The translations under genes were made by a program, and so were the position numbers. Of a stretch of DNA of 31,050 nt, positions 23,294-31,050 are shown piece after piece (positions within the stretch are counted from its first letter, which is position 1; each line of letters opens with the position of its first letter). The DNA comes from Prevotellaceae bacterium UBA4336 (lineage in GTDB: Bacteria; Bacteroidota; Bacteroidia; Bacteroidales; Bacteroidaceae): contig DGTM01000039.1 in NCBI GenBank assembly GCA_002394305.1, positions 44,791 to 75,840 on the forward strand. The letters run 5' to 3'. The notes below the pieces were generated by a model. It was not told the origin of the DNA and did not search any database. It worked only from the letters and a program-made list of their open reading frames with translations.

Positions 23294-24005
23294 CGGCTAC
23301 AAGGTTGTCGGGGTCGAGGATATGCAGCTGAATGGCACGGACCACGAGGCGCACGGCATTCACGCCGCTGCGTTCCCGTTCGGAGAACAGACGGTTGGTG
23401 AGGTCCACCTGGCGCTTCTCCAGGCTCTTCGTGCTGAAGGGCATCTGTCGCAGTCCGGCTATCATGTCCTTCGTGTAGCCCAGAGCCAGGTGGCGCAGGA
23501 AGCGTTCGTCGTACTCGTCTATCTCGTACTCCACGAAAGCGTCGATGGAAGCCTGCTCGCGGCACACGACCTTGCGGAAGCGTGCCATCACCTTCTCCAG
23601 GAAGGGCTCGTTGAAGACCAGGTGACGGCCGTGCATCACCTGCATCACATCGTCGCGCTGCAGGAGGTTGCCCGTCTTGAGGATGATGCCGTCGGCTCCT
23701 GCACCGAGCACATCCACCCAGAGCCGTTCGTTGAGGATCTCGCCAGTGAAGACGAGAATCTTCATGTCGGCATAGCGCGAACGCAGCTGCCGGCAGATGT
23801 CGACGCCGACGGTGGTGCTGCCGCCCAGCCCCAAGTCGAGCAGGACAAGGTCGGGCTGTCCCTCGCGCAGCAGCTTCCAGAACTCACTCTCGCCGGAAGC
23901 CGTGCCGATAATCTCTGCCTCCGGCACTTCGGTCTGCAATATCTGCTGGGTGCCCTTCAGCTCCAGCCTGTCGTCTTCCACGATGATTACTTTGAACTTT
24001 TCCAT
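23283..24005 (-). CDS. Response regulator with LuxR-like C-terminal region
   Basis: 240 residues. N-terminal receiver domain with acidic pocket Glu10/Asp11/Asp12 (IIVEDDRL), phospho-acceptor Asp57 (DLVLLDLGLGG), Thr87 (KILVFTGE) and Lys110 (ADGIILKTG). The C-terminal part (about 165-235) has the helical spacing of a LuxR/FixJ-type DNA-binding domain (FLRHLALGYTKDMIAGLRQM, STKSLEKRQVDLTNRLF), though it departs from the classic sequence. It is encoded 18 bp after the large sensor kinase and is presumably its partner. Target genes are not evident from the window; autoregulation of this operon is possible. Confidence 0.88.
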   Translation of the reverse strand: MEKFKVIIVEDDRLELKGTQQILQTEVPEAEIIGTASGESEFWKLLREGQPDLVLLDLGLGGSTTVGVDICRQLRSRYADMKILVFTGEILNERLWVDVLGAGADGIILKTGNLLQRDDVMQVMHGRHLVFNEPFLEKVMARFRKVVCREQASIDAFVEYEIDEYDERFLRHLALGYTKDMIAGLRQMPFSTKSLEKRQVDLTNRLFSERERSGVNAVRLVVRAIQLHILDPDNLVADEQ

Positions 24006-24023
24006 ATCTTTCCTTTCTTTTTG

Positions 24024-27000
24024 TTATCGTTGTTTGGCCTCCAGGAGCGAGAAGACTATCCTGCACCCCTCGGCCGTGTCCTCTGCCACAAGGCGAAGGC
24101 CGAGGTGGCCGCAGGCAGCATCGTGTTCGCGCACTATCTGCCGCATGACCAGGAACTCCAGCCGCTCCGTCTGAGGCGAGAAGAGCTCCTGCAGCTGCTG
24201 AGGCGTGAACGACCGTCCCTTCACATTATATATAATATAGACCATGCCGTCGTGTCGGTCAACTTCGAGCGTGAAGTCGGCCGACATCACAGCAATCAGT
24301 TGGTCGAGAAGCAGGCGAAGCAGCATCTCGTCGCCTTGCACCAGGGCATCCGTCGGCTGGCACTCCACGCCTTGCTCCCGGGCGTAGGCGAAGAGGTCGC
24401 TCACCCTGACCGTCTGCAAGCGCAGGGGCGACTGGTCGGTCTGCCGCTGGGCCTGCTCGTAGAGGATCATGTAGATGTGGCGGTAATAGGTGACGAGGTC
24501 GAGCAGGTTGCGGTGCGTCTCGGCATCGAAGCCCTTCTGCTGCATCTCGTCTATCATCTGCTTGATGCGCGGAGGGAAGTACATCGTCTCGTGCTTGATG
24601 GTGCTCAGCGAGCCAGCGAGTATCTGGTTCATGACATACAGGCGGTCGTGCTCGAAGCGAAGCCGCTGCACCTTGTCGCCGGTGTCCTCGATGCAGGCTT
24701 CCGTCTCCCGTATCTTTGCCAGGGCTGCGGAAAGCCTCTGCTGAAGTTCCTGGACGGGCTTGCGGAGCTGTGGCTGCTCGAAGCCTTGCATAATGGCCTG
24801 CAGCTCGCCGTCCATCGTCGCAGCATTCTCCGGGAAGGAAAGGAGCACAGCAGTCAGGCGCTGGTAGAGGTCGTCGAGCGAAGCACGGTGGCGCAAGCGG
24901 TGGCGCAGCACGACGCGGTAGAACAGGGCCAGCGATGCGATGAGCAGCAGGACTATCAGGACATAGAGCACCCGCGAGTCGGCTGTCATCTTCTCCAGCT
25001 GCTGGCAGTCCGAGGCAAGCGACTCGTCTGTGCTGTAGAGGCGGTGCAGGCGCACACACTCCGCATTGCTCCGGCGATAGGCATCCCACTTGCCGAGGGC
25101 CTGGGCTGCAATGGCCTGCTCGTTGAGGAGCGAGACGAGCAAAGGCGTGTCGAGGGGTTCCTCTATGGCTGCAACGGCATCTTCCGAGTAGCGGAAAGCA
25201 TCGGCAAACCGACCTTGCAGGTTCGCATTGTAGGTCGAGTCGTAGAGTTCGTAGCACCGGTGCGGCATTGCCTGAGCCACAGCGCTGAGGAACAGGAACA
25301 CCAGAGGCAGGACCCTGGGCAGGCGGAACCAGAAGCGGCTCCCCTTCCCGAGCTGGCTCTCCACGCCGAAGTCGCAGACATTGAAGAGCGACGAAAGCTT
25401 CTTGTAGCTGCCGATGATGCCCTTGCAGTTCATGATGCCGAAGCCGAAGCCCTTGCCGGCATTGGGTGTGCCCAGACGGCTCGGGTCGTAGACCTTGCTG
25501 TCGTTCAGCGTCTGCACATCCTCGGGGGAAAGTCCGATGCCGGTGTCGCAGACGCTTACCTCGACGTAGTCGTCCGTCTCACTGAGACAGACGGACACCT
25601 TGCCGCCGACCGGCGTGAACTTGCGGGCATTGTCGACCAGGGTGTTGACCATAAAGAGCGTCAGCGGCTTGTCGGCCTTCACGACGAGGTCCGTCTCGGA
25701 CACCTCGAGCTTGAGCTGCTGCTGCTCGAAGGCATATTGCTGCATCGCGATGACATGCAGGACGTCGCTGAGCGGGAAGCGTGTCACCTGCAGGCTGAGC
25801 TTCCCCTGCTGCATCTGAATCCACGAGGTCAGGCGGTCGTTGATGGTCATCATGCCGGAGCAGAGTTCCTGAATGTACGAAAGGTGCCCGGTGACGTTGC
25901 CGCCTGCTGCGTCGAGCTTCCTGACCTCCGCTATGACGCGGTCCAGGTAGGGTATGATGGCATAGACTACGGAAAGCTTCGTACGGCCGAAGACGTGGCG
26001 CTCCTGCTGCCGGAGGATGCGCTGCTGCATGACCTGACATTCTTCCCTGCTCTCCTCAGCTCGTTCCTCGCCGTCGTGCAGGAGTTCGCTTAGTCTTTTG
26101 TTGACTTGCTGGCAGGCTTCGCTGGAGGCAATCTCGCAAATCTTCTGTTCGGAGGAACGCGAATGGCGCTTCAGCTGACGATAGTAAACGGCGGACAGGA
26201 TGGCGACCGTGGCGGCAAGCAGAAGAAGAAAGAGGAACTGCACCTGTTCGCTGACGGCCTCCTGCTTGAGCAAGGCTTTGCGGCTGTCGAGCTCCCTGTC
26301 CTGTCGCGATTCGTCGAGCAGGTCGAGGTAGATGTTGCGATGGCCGTCGGCAAGGGGTTTGTCGCCCAGTGCGCTGTAGGTCAGGCTGAGGTTCTCGTGT
26401 ATGCCGGCCAGCCAGGGTGTCACCTGATAGGGCGAACGGCTGTGGTCGGCAGCGAGGTGAAGGGCCGAACGGAAGCTGGTGAGCGCCTCGCCGTAGTGCC
26501 CTGCCGAGAAATAGACCTCGCCCAGGGTGCGCAAGGCACAGGCCGTCTGGAAGAGGTCGTTGTACCGGCGGAAGAGGGACACCGAATGGTGTGCCATAGC
26601 AGCAGCAAAGCGCTGCCGGCCGGAGGGCAGGCTGTCGCTCATCCAGCTCTGGTGCTCGCCATAGAGAAAGGCGTAGGCATCGGGGCGCTGCTGCATGATG
26701 TGGCGGGCGCGGAGCGAGTCGGACACCATCGAAGCCAGCGACTGGAGGGCGTTCGCCTCGAAGTAAGTGAAGCGGTTGGCCTTTGCCAAGGTGTAGACAC
26801 GGAACAGGTGGTTGAACTCCGCGACGGTCACTTCCTGGGGCGTCCCCTCGACGAGTCCGCCGCTGCCCATCATGTAGTGATAGTAGAGCCACTGCGTCGT
26901 GTCGGTCTCGAGGTTGACGTACAGGGCCGCATCCTGTATCTCGCTGCGGGCTGCGCTGTCCTGCCCGAGGTAATAATAATAGGTGGAGGCGACGATGTGG

Positions 27001-27473
27001 AACTCCGTGAGTGCATAGTGCAGGCGGTGCTGCTGGCGGGGGGTAAGGCTGTTCTCCTCGGAGAGGATGCGCCTGAGACGCTTCTGTGCACTGAGGCGGT
27101 TGTCGAAGAAAGCTTTCCCGTGGCCGATGCGCTGCATTATCTTCATGGTGAGCACGTCGGAGGCGAGCAGCTCCAGCTGGTTGCGGCTGGTGTCACGGAC
27201 CTTCCGGAGCAGGTAGAGCGCCTGGTCGTAGCGCATCTGCTGGTAGCAGACGTAGGCCATATTGTTGAGCGCCTCGGCCTGTCCGTCAGAGCCTTTCGGC
27301 GAGAGGGAACGGGCGGCCTGGGCTGCCCGGAGGGAGGCGGAGATGTCGGAATAGCGCAGGCGGTAAGCCTCGTCGTTGTACCGTTCTGCCAACACCGATT
27401 CGCGCTCTCCGACCGCCGTGCAGGCAGCAAGAGCAAGAAGGAAGGTGAGGAGAAGGGCACTTCGGGCTTTCAT
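24024..27473 (-). CDS. Large sensor histidine kinase lipoprotein with two kinase-like halves (DUF5112/DUF5113-like)
   Basis: 1149 residues. Signal with LAAC lipobox (Cys18); TPR-like sensor region about 30-400; membrane helix 411-430; coiled helical region 440-560; then an ATPase domain with N box VNTLVDNARKFTP (609-621), G1 CDTGIGLS (642-649) and G2 GKGFGFGI (673-680). A second hydrophobic stretch (721-735), a shorter helical sensor (737-834), another membrane helix (835-852) and a second kinase-like half follow. This half has RLRFEHDRLYVMNQILAGSL and KHETMYFP (His961, the best phospho-acceptor candidate), but its own ATPase part has degenerate N and G boxes. The match to DUF5112/DUF5113 kinases of Bacteroidales is from memory. 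The response regulator follows directly, so they form a two-component pair. The signal is unknown. Confidence 0.87.
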   Translation of the reverse strand: MKARSALLLTFLLALAACTAVGERESVLAERYNDEAYRLRYSDISASLRAAQAARSLSPKGSDGQAEALNNMAYVCYQQMRYDQALYLLRKVRDTSRNQLELLASDVLTMKIMQRIGHGKAFFDNRLSAQKRLRRILSEENSLTPRQQHRLHYALTEFHIVASTYYYYLGQDSAARSEIQDAALYVNLETDTTQWLYYHYMMGSGGLVEGTPQEVTVAEFNHLFRVYTLAKANRFTYFEANALQSLASMVSDSLRARHIMQQRPDAYAFLYGEHQSWMSDSLPSGRQRFAAAMAHHSVSLFRRYNDLFQTACALRTLGEVYFSAGHYGEALTSFRSALHLAADHSRSPYQVTPWLAGIHENLSLTYSALGDKPLADGHRNIYLDLLDESRQDRELDSRKALLKQEAVSEQVQFLFLLLLAATVAILSAVYYRQLKRHSRSSEQKICEIASSEACQQVNKRLSELLHDGEERAEESREECQVMQQRILRQQERHVFGRTKLSVVYAIIPYLDRVIAEVRKLDAAGGNVTGHLSYIQELCSGMMTINDRLTSWIQMQQGKLSLQVTRFPLSDVLHVIAMQQYAFEQQQLKLEVSETDLVVKADKPLTLFMVNTLVDNARKFTPVGGKVSVCLSETDDYVEVSVCDTGIGLSPEDVQTLNDSKVYDPSRLGTPNAGKGFGFGIMNCKGIIGSYKKLSSLFNVCDFGVESQLGKGSRFWFRLPRVLPLVFLFLSAVAQAMPHRCYELYDSTYNANLQGRFADAFRYSEDAVAAIEEPLDTPLLVSLLNEQAIAAQALGKWDAYRRSNAECVRLHRLYSTDESLASDCQQLEKMTADSRVLYVLIVLLLIASLALFYRVVLRHRLRHRASLDDLYQRLTAVLLSFPENAATMDGELQAIMQGFEQPQLRKPVQELQQRLSAALAKIRETEACIEDTGDKVQRLRFEHDRLYVMNQILAGSLSTIKHETMYFPPRIKQMIDEMQQKGFDAETHRNLLDLVTYYRHIYMILYEQAQRQTDQSPLRLQTVRVSDLFAYAREQGVECQPTDALVQGDEMLLRLLLDQLIAVMSADFTLEVDRHDGMVYIIYNVKGRSFTPQQLQELFSPQTERLEFLVMRQIVREHDAACGHLGLRLVAEDTAEGCRIVFSLLEAKQR

Positions 27474-27490
27474 CGGTTCGGCGGTTTAGC

Positions 27491-28183
27491 TTACGAGGTA
27501 AAGAATGATGCTCTGACAAGGATGTAGACAAGTGTCAGGGGAAAGACTGCAAAGAGGGGAATGAAGTCCAGCCGCCGGTAGCCGCTGACGGTATAGGCGG
27601 ACGAATTGGCCGGGACGGTCAGGCGCAGGCGGGTGGCGGCCCACTGATAGAGGGCATAGACGCCCATGCCGCAGCATACGCCCCAAAGCGTGCCGGCCAG
27701 GATGTCGAGCGGGAAATGGACACCCAGGTAGATGCGGCTGTAGCTGGAGAGACAGGCCCAAAGCAACAGCACGGGGCTGACCTTCCTGTCGCGGAACAGG
27801 AGGATGAAGAAGGTGCTCACGCTGAAGGTGTTGGCCGCATGGCTGGAGATGAACCCGTACAGGCCGCACCGATAGCCGTTCACCAGGTCGATGACGTCGG
27901 CAAGGTCGGGGCTTTGCGACGGGCGCAGCCTGTGGAAGAAGGGCTTGCAGAAGCCGCTGGCGAACTGGTCGGCAAGCGTCACAAGCAATGCCACCATGAC
28001 GATGATGAACAGACTGCCGCGCCAACTGTTGTTGCGGACAATGGCATAGAGCAGGCAGGCAAACAGAGGTATCCACGTAGAGGTCTCCGTTATGGTCATC
28101 ATGATGCCGTCGAGGTAGGTGGACGACGAGCCGTTCAGGGCAACCAGGAGTGCCTTGTCCCACTGTATCAGTTGTTCTATCAT
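27491..28183 (-). CDS. PAP2-family membrane phosphatase
   Basis: 230 residues, multi-spanning. The three PAP2 signature motifs are present: KPFFHRLRPS, SSHAANT (the PSGH-type motif with its catalytic His) and SRIYLGVHFPLDI (second catalytic His and the Asp). Enzymes of this family remove phosphate from undecaprenyl pyrophosphate, phosphatidate or lipid A at the outer face of the inner membrane; the substrate cannot be decided here. It starts 64 bp after batE and ends 17 bp before the sensor-kinase start, so it lies within the same minus-strand transcript. The 64-bp gap (28184-28247) has no clear promoter. Confidence 0.93.
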   Translation of the reverse strand: MIEQLIQWDKALLVALNGSSSTYLDGIMMTITETSTWIPLFACLLYAIVRNNSWRGSLFIIVMVALLVTLADQFASGFCKPFFHRLRPSQSPDLADVIDLVNGYRCGLYGFISSHAANTFSVSTFFILLFRDRKVSPVLLLWACLSSYSRIYLGVHFPLDILAGTLWGVCCGMGVYALYQWAATRLRLTVPANSSAYTVSGYRRLDFIPLFAVFPLTLVYILVRASFFTS

Positions 28184-28247
28184 GGCATGGAGAGGAGTGA
28201 AAAATTTGCTACAGCCTTAGCTATTATTTTGATTTCGGAACAGTGAA

Positions 28248-29006
28248 TCAGATGACGACGAAGGCTTTCTTGGGAATCCAGCCCACCTTGCCGTCGGCGA
28301 TGCTCACTTCGCACCACTCCTTGAGGCTGCTGTCGCGAATCTCCACCTTTGAGCCTTCGTGCAGGACGAAAAGGTCGTTGCCGCTGTCGGTCGGCGTGCT
28401 CTTGACGGTGACGGAGGGGGCGGTGATGATGCCGCTCGCGTGTGTCTGCTTGAGGTCTTCCTGCCTGGAGGCACAGACATTGGAGAGCACGCACACCAGC
28501 AGCAGGACGATGGACGCGGAGAGGGTGGCCTTCCTGACCGACACGCTGCCGGATGCCCAGAAGAGCAGCAGCGAGGCGAGCATGAGCACAAAGCTGAGCA
28601 GGGCAAGGGCGGTCCAGGTGCGGAGGCTGAGCCAGTTCGTCATGATGCGGAAATAGGTGAAGAGGATGAACTCGTGCTGCGGGATGATTTTGTCGATAGT
28701 CTTCGTGCGGGCGAGCTCGAGGTTGAAGAGGATGTCCTTATCGCTGGGGCTGAGCTGCAGGGCGCGTTCGAACCAGAGGATGCTGTGGGCAATGTCGTCG
28801 GTGCGATAGTAGGCGCAGCCCAGGTTGTAGCAAACGTCGGACGTGAGGTTCTGCTCTGCCAGCTGACCGTAGAGCTTGACCGCCGTGGCATAGTCGGCAC
28901 GGGCGTAGGCACTGTCGGCCTCGGTCTTCACCACCGAAAGGGTGTCGGCTGCCTGCACGAACAGGGCGGTGAGGGCGAAAAGAATGAAAAGGATATTGCG
29001 TTTCAT
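28248..29006 (-). CDS. batE: BatE-like TPR and SH3 membrane protein
   Basis: 252 residues from ATG 29006. The open frame extends to 29162, but that part overlaps batD and lacks a signal. Signal peptide (MKRNILFILFALTALFVQAA), TPR region about 28-110 (YARADYATAVKLYGQLAEQN, CYNLGCAYYRTDDIAHSILW, FERALQLSPSD), two membrane helices about 130-180, and a C-terminal bacterial SH3-like domain (ITAPSVTVKSTPTDSGNDLF, then EWCEVSIADGKVGWIPKKAF). This order is that of BatE in the Bacteroides aerotolerance (Bat) operon, whose proteins are thought to form envelope complexes under oxidative or other stress. batD lies 13 bp upstream. Confidence 0.9.
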   Translation of the reverse strand: MKRNILFILFALTALFVQAADTLSVVKTEADSAYARADYATAVKLYGQLAEQNLTSDVCYNLGCAYYRTDDIAHSILWFERALQLSPSDKDILFNLELARTKTIDKIIPQHEFILFTYFRIMTNWLSLRTWTALALLSFVLMLASLLLFWASGSVSVRKATLSASIVLLLVCVLSNVCASRQEDLKQTHASGIITAPSVTVKSTPTDSGNDLFVLHEGSKVEIRDSSLKEWCEVSIADGKVGWIPKKAFVVI

Positions 29007-29019
29007 CGTGTGCTGAAGG

Positions 29020-30867
29020 TTATTTGTGCGACTTGAGCAGGCTGTCCATCCGTGTGATGACATCGGAGGCCTGCTGATAGATTTTCTCTTTAGCCATGCT
29101 GGGATTGTCGACGGGAGCATAGCGTGCGAACTCGCAATCGCTGAGGACGGCGATGAAGGCATCCACTACCTGCTGCTCCACGCCGCGCTCGGTGAGTTTG
29201 CTGATGACGTTGTCCTTCGTGAGTTCGCCCTGGGGCAGCGACAGTTTGTCGCCTGCGTAGCCGACCAGGGCCCGCATGACTTCGTCGTAGAAGGCAGCGT
29301 CGCTCTGTCCGCCCTTCCCGTGCATGAGCTTTGCTGCGAGCTTGAGGCGGCGCGATGCCACCTTGCCGGCCTTCTTGCCCTTCACGCTCCAGGAGTTGGG
29401 GTTGAGCCTTTGCTGACGCCTCATCCAGAGCACTGCGATGACGAAGGCCACGAGGAGCAGGACGTACGTGAGCCAGTAGGCCGGGGAGCCGAAGAAGTCG
29501 TATGCGTCGGCTTTCTTCAGTTTGCCCAGCTTGATGAAGCGTATGTCGTTGCTGAGCACATTGAGGTCCTCCTGCTCGCGGGTATAGGCCACGGCATGTC
29601 CCTTAGCCTTTGCCACGGCCAGACTGAACGAGTCGGTCCGGACGGTGTTGTACTGCGCTTTCTCGGGGTCGAAGTAGCAGAACTCGACGGGCGGGATGGA
29701 GTACTTGCCTCCGTGGCGCGGCACGACGACGTAGTCGTAGGTGATGTTACCCTTCGAGCCCATGGCCGTGCTGGTCGTCTTGTTGTCCTCCTTGGGTTCG
29801 TAGACCTCGAAGTCCTGAGGGAAGCGGACCTGCGGAGCCTTGATGAGCTTCATGTTGCCCTGTCCGCTGACCACGAGTCGCAGGGTGGCGGCATCGTTGG
29901 CATTGACCTGCTCGGGCGTCAGTGTGGCCGAGACGCTGAACTTGCCGACGGCGCCCGAGAAGCCCGATGGCTTGGGCGTGGGCAGGGGCAGCACTTCTAT
30001 CTCGACGGCGGGCGCGGTGATTTGCTTGCGCACCATCTGCGAGAGACTGCCGCCGCCGAAGAAGATGTCGAAGGGGTTCATCGAGTGGTTCTGCACCTCC
30101 ACCTGTGTGTCGAAGGTGATGCCGGGCACGCGGAGCTTGCCGGTCTTCTGCGGAAAGAGCACATATTGCTTCCAGACGGCGGTGCCATAGTTGCGGCCGT
30201 TGACGCGCTCGTACTTCAGCGTGAGCTGTGTCTCGCGGTCCATCTCCTGCACGTGGCAGCCGTCTATCTGGGGCATCTCGCCCGATATCTGCTGGATGTT
30301 GACCAGGGTGTAGAGCTTGTAGGTGAGCATGACTGCTTCCTGCTCGTATATCTTCTGCCGGTTGGCAGTGACGGTCATGTAGAGCTCGTCCTTGCTGATA
30401 CCGCCGCCTGAGGCTCCGCCCTGCCGCTGCCGCGGGTTGCCGCCCTGCTGCTGCGAGCCGCCCTGCTGCTGGCTGGGCGCAGACGATGCCGGGAGCACCT
30501 CGATGCTGGCCGTGCCGCTCTTGACGGTCTTTCCGTCCACGACGATGGAGGCCGCAGGCACCTGGAGGGTGCCCTCCTTGGTCGGCACGACGGTGTAGGT
30601 GAACGTCATGGTGCTGCTCTGAGTGGTGCGTCCGTTCGTCATCGAGAAGCTGCTGGACTGACTGGTGCTGGGTCCGTAGAGGACGTTAAAGCCCTGGAAA
30701 TCGCCCACCTGGAAGTTACCCACGTCCGTGGTGTTGGCTACGTAGCTGATGCGGATGCGCTGGCCCACCTCGGCCTGCGAGGGTGCCTGCACCTTGAATG
30801 TCACCTGGGCGCAGACGACGCCTGTCATGAGGATTGATAAAAGCAGAAAGCTGTATATTCTTCTCAT
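29020..30867 (-). CDS. batD: BatD-like envelope protein (oxygen tolerance family)
   Basis: 615 residues. Signal peptide (MRRIYSFLLLSILMTGVVCA), then several beta-sandwich domains with the BatD pattern (VTFKVQAPSQAEVGQRIRIS, GFNVLYGPSTSQSSSFSMTN, FTYTVVPTKEGTLQVPAASI, TAVWKQYVLFPQKTGKLRVP), a low-complexity Gln/Gly linker about 132-155 (QQQGGSQQQGGNPRQRQGG), one membrane helix near 467-485 (WLTYVLLLVAFVIAVLWM) and a cytoplasmic helical tail. In Bacteroidetes it sits in the moxR-batA-batB-batC-batD-batE cluster; the earlier genes would lie beyond the right edge. Upstream is a repeat array rather than batC, so the cluster is interrupted or its remainder is farther away. Confidence 0.93.
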   Translation of the reverse strand: MRRIYSFLLLSILMTGVVCAQVTFKVQAPSQAEVGQRIRISYVANTTDVGNFQVGDFQGFNVLYGPSTSQSSSFSMTNGRTTQSSTMTFTYTVVPTKEGTLQVPAASIVVDGKTVKSGTASIEVLPASSAPSQQQGGSQQQGGNPRQRQGGASGGGISKDELYMTVTANRQKIYEQEAVMLTYKLYTLVNIQQISGEMPQIDGCHVQEMDRETQLTLKYERVNGRNYGTAVWKQYVLFPQKTGKLRVPGITFDTQVEVQNHSMNPFDIFFGGGSLSQMVRKQITAPAVEIEVLPLPTPKPSGFSGAVGKFSVSATLTPEQVNANDAATLRLVVSGQGNMKLIKAPQVRFPQDFEVYEPKEDNKTTSTAMGSKGNITYDYVVVPRHGGKYSIPPVEFCYFDPEKAQYNTVRTDSFSLAVAKAKGHAVAYTREQEDLNVLSNDIRFIKLGKLKKADAYDFFGSPAYWLTYVLLLVAFVIAVLWMRRQQRLNPNSWSVKGKKAGKVASRRLKLAAKLMHGKGGQSDAAFYDEVMRALVGYAGDKLSLPQGELTKDNVISKLTERGVEQQVVDAFIAVLSDCEFARYAPVDNPSMAKEKIYQQASDVITRMDSLLKSHK

Positions 30868-30906
30868 CGTTTCTTATCGTATGTCTGTTTCGTTTTTGCC
30901 AGAGCT

Positions 30907-31050
30907 CCTGGCTCTGATGGTTGTCTTGTCGTGGAGCATCGCGCGGCGCCGCGTGGCGTGTGGGTCAACACAGCTAGGCTCTTCCGAAATAAGAGCTAGG
31001 CTCTTCTGAAAAAAGCGTTAGGCTCTTCCGGAATAAGAGCTAGGCTCTTC
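30907..31050. repeat. 22-bp repeat array 4 (runs off the window)
   Basis: From 30963 to the end the units GTCAACACAGCTAGGCTCTT, GAAATAAGAGCTAGGCTCTT, GAAAAAAGCGTTAGGCTCTT and GGAATAAGAGCTAGGCTCTT recur every 22 bp, each followed by CC or CT (the last is cut by the edge). AAGAGCTAGGCTCTT is an imperfect palindrome (AAGAGC-nnn-GCTCTT). The array proper is clear from 30963. A related AGAGC-TCCTG-GCTCT palindrome lies earlier, near batD, and a perfect palindrome CGCGGCGCCGCG sits at 30942-30953. The array continues beyond the window. Confidence 0.88.

Noticed and set aside
28184..28247. Separate promoter for the PAP2-kinase part of the minus-strand operon
   Set aside because: No TAnnTTTG with suitably spaced TTTG was found on the minus strand in this 64-bp gap.

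Overview
The window looks like a chromosomal segment of a GC-rich member of the Bacteroidales, most probably Prevotellaceae. The reasons are Bacteroidetes-type promoters (TAnnTTTG at -7 with a TTG-type element 19-20 bp upstream), few Shine-Dalgarno sites, secreted proteins ending in the Prevotella-style tail (YNLxGQR...G...NGKK), DUF5112/DUF5113-like sensor kinases, Bat proteins, and the order tig-clpP-clpX-recQ. No tRNA, rRNA, CRISPR array or transposase was seen. The family assignments rest on motifs read by eye; no database search was possible.

Layout. 1-4772 (+): the end of trigger factor, clpP, clpX and recQ, a protein quality-control and DNA-repair block, with good terminators after clpX and recQ. 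4773-5199: a terminator and a 22-bp tandem array. 5200-10917 (+): a GH106-like glycoside hydrolase, a secreted multi-domain protein that shares a beta-sandwich module with it, and a 52-codon small protein, ended by a strong terminator. 10918-11530: a degenerate 22-bp repeat array. 11531-17010 (+): an SPFH/band-7 membrane protein, pgk, a solute-binding-like lipoprotein and a TPR protein. 17153-19885 (+): a secreted GH27 alpha-galactosidase and msrA. 19886-20207: another 22-bp array, between converging transcripts. 20208-30867 (-): reading leftwards from 30867, batD, batE, a PAP2 phosphatase, a very large sensor kinase, its response regulator, a small membrane protein and a UvrD/PcrA helicase, all tightly packed and probably one transcript. 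A fourth 22-bp array precedes batD at the window edge.

The most unusual material is not in the genes. Four intergenic regions carry arrays with a 21-22 bp period (about two helical turns) but with different unit sequences. One holds perfect nested inverted repeats that could form mutually exclusive hairpins. Separately, palindromic elements with arms resembling CCCTCCCTTnnAGGGAGGG occur three times. Two sit in frame inside the helicase gene, one of them enclosing three 66-bp tandem repeats, and one supplies the start codon region of the solute-binding lipoprotein. The sensor kinase is also odd: a good ATPase domain lies in its first half, while the only convincing phospho-acceptor-like histidine motif lies in a second, degenerate kinase half of the same chain.
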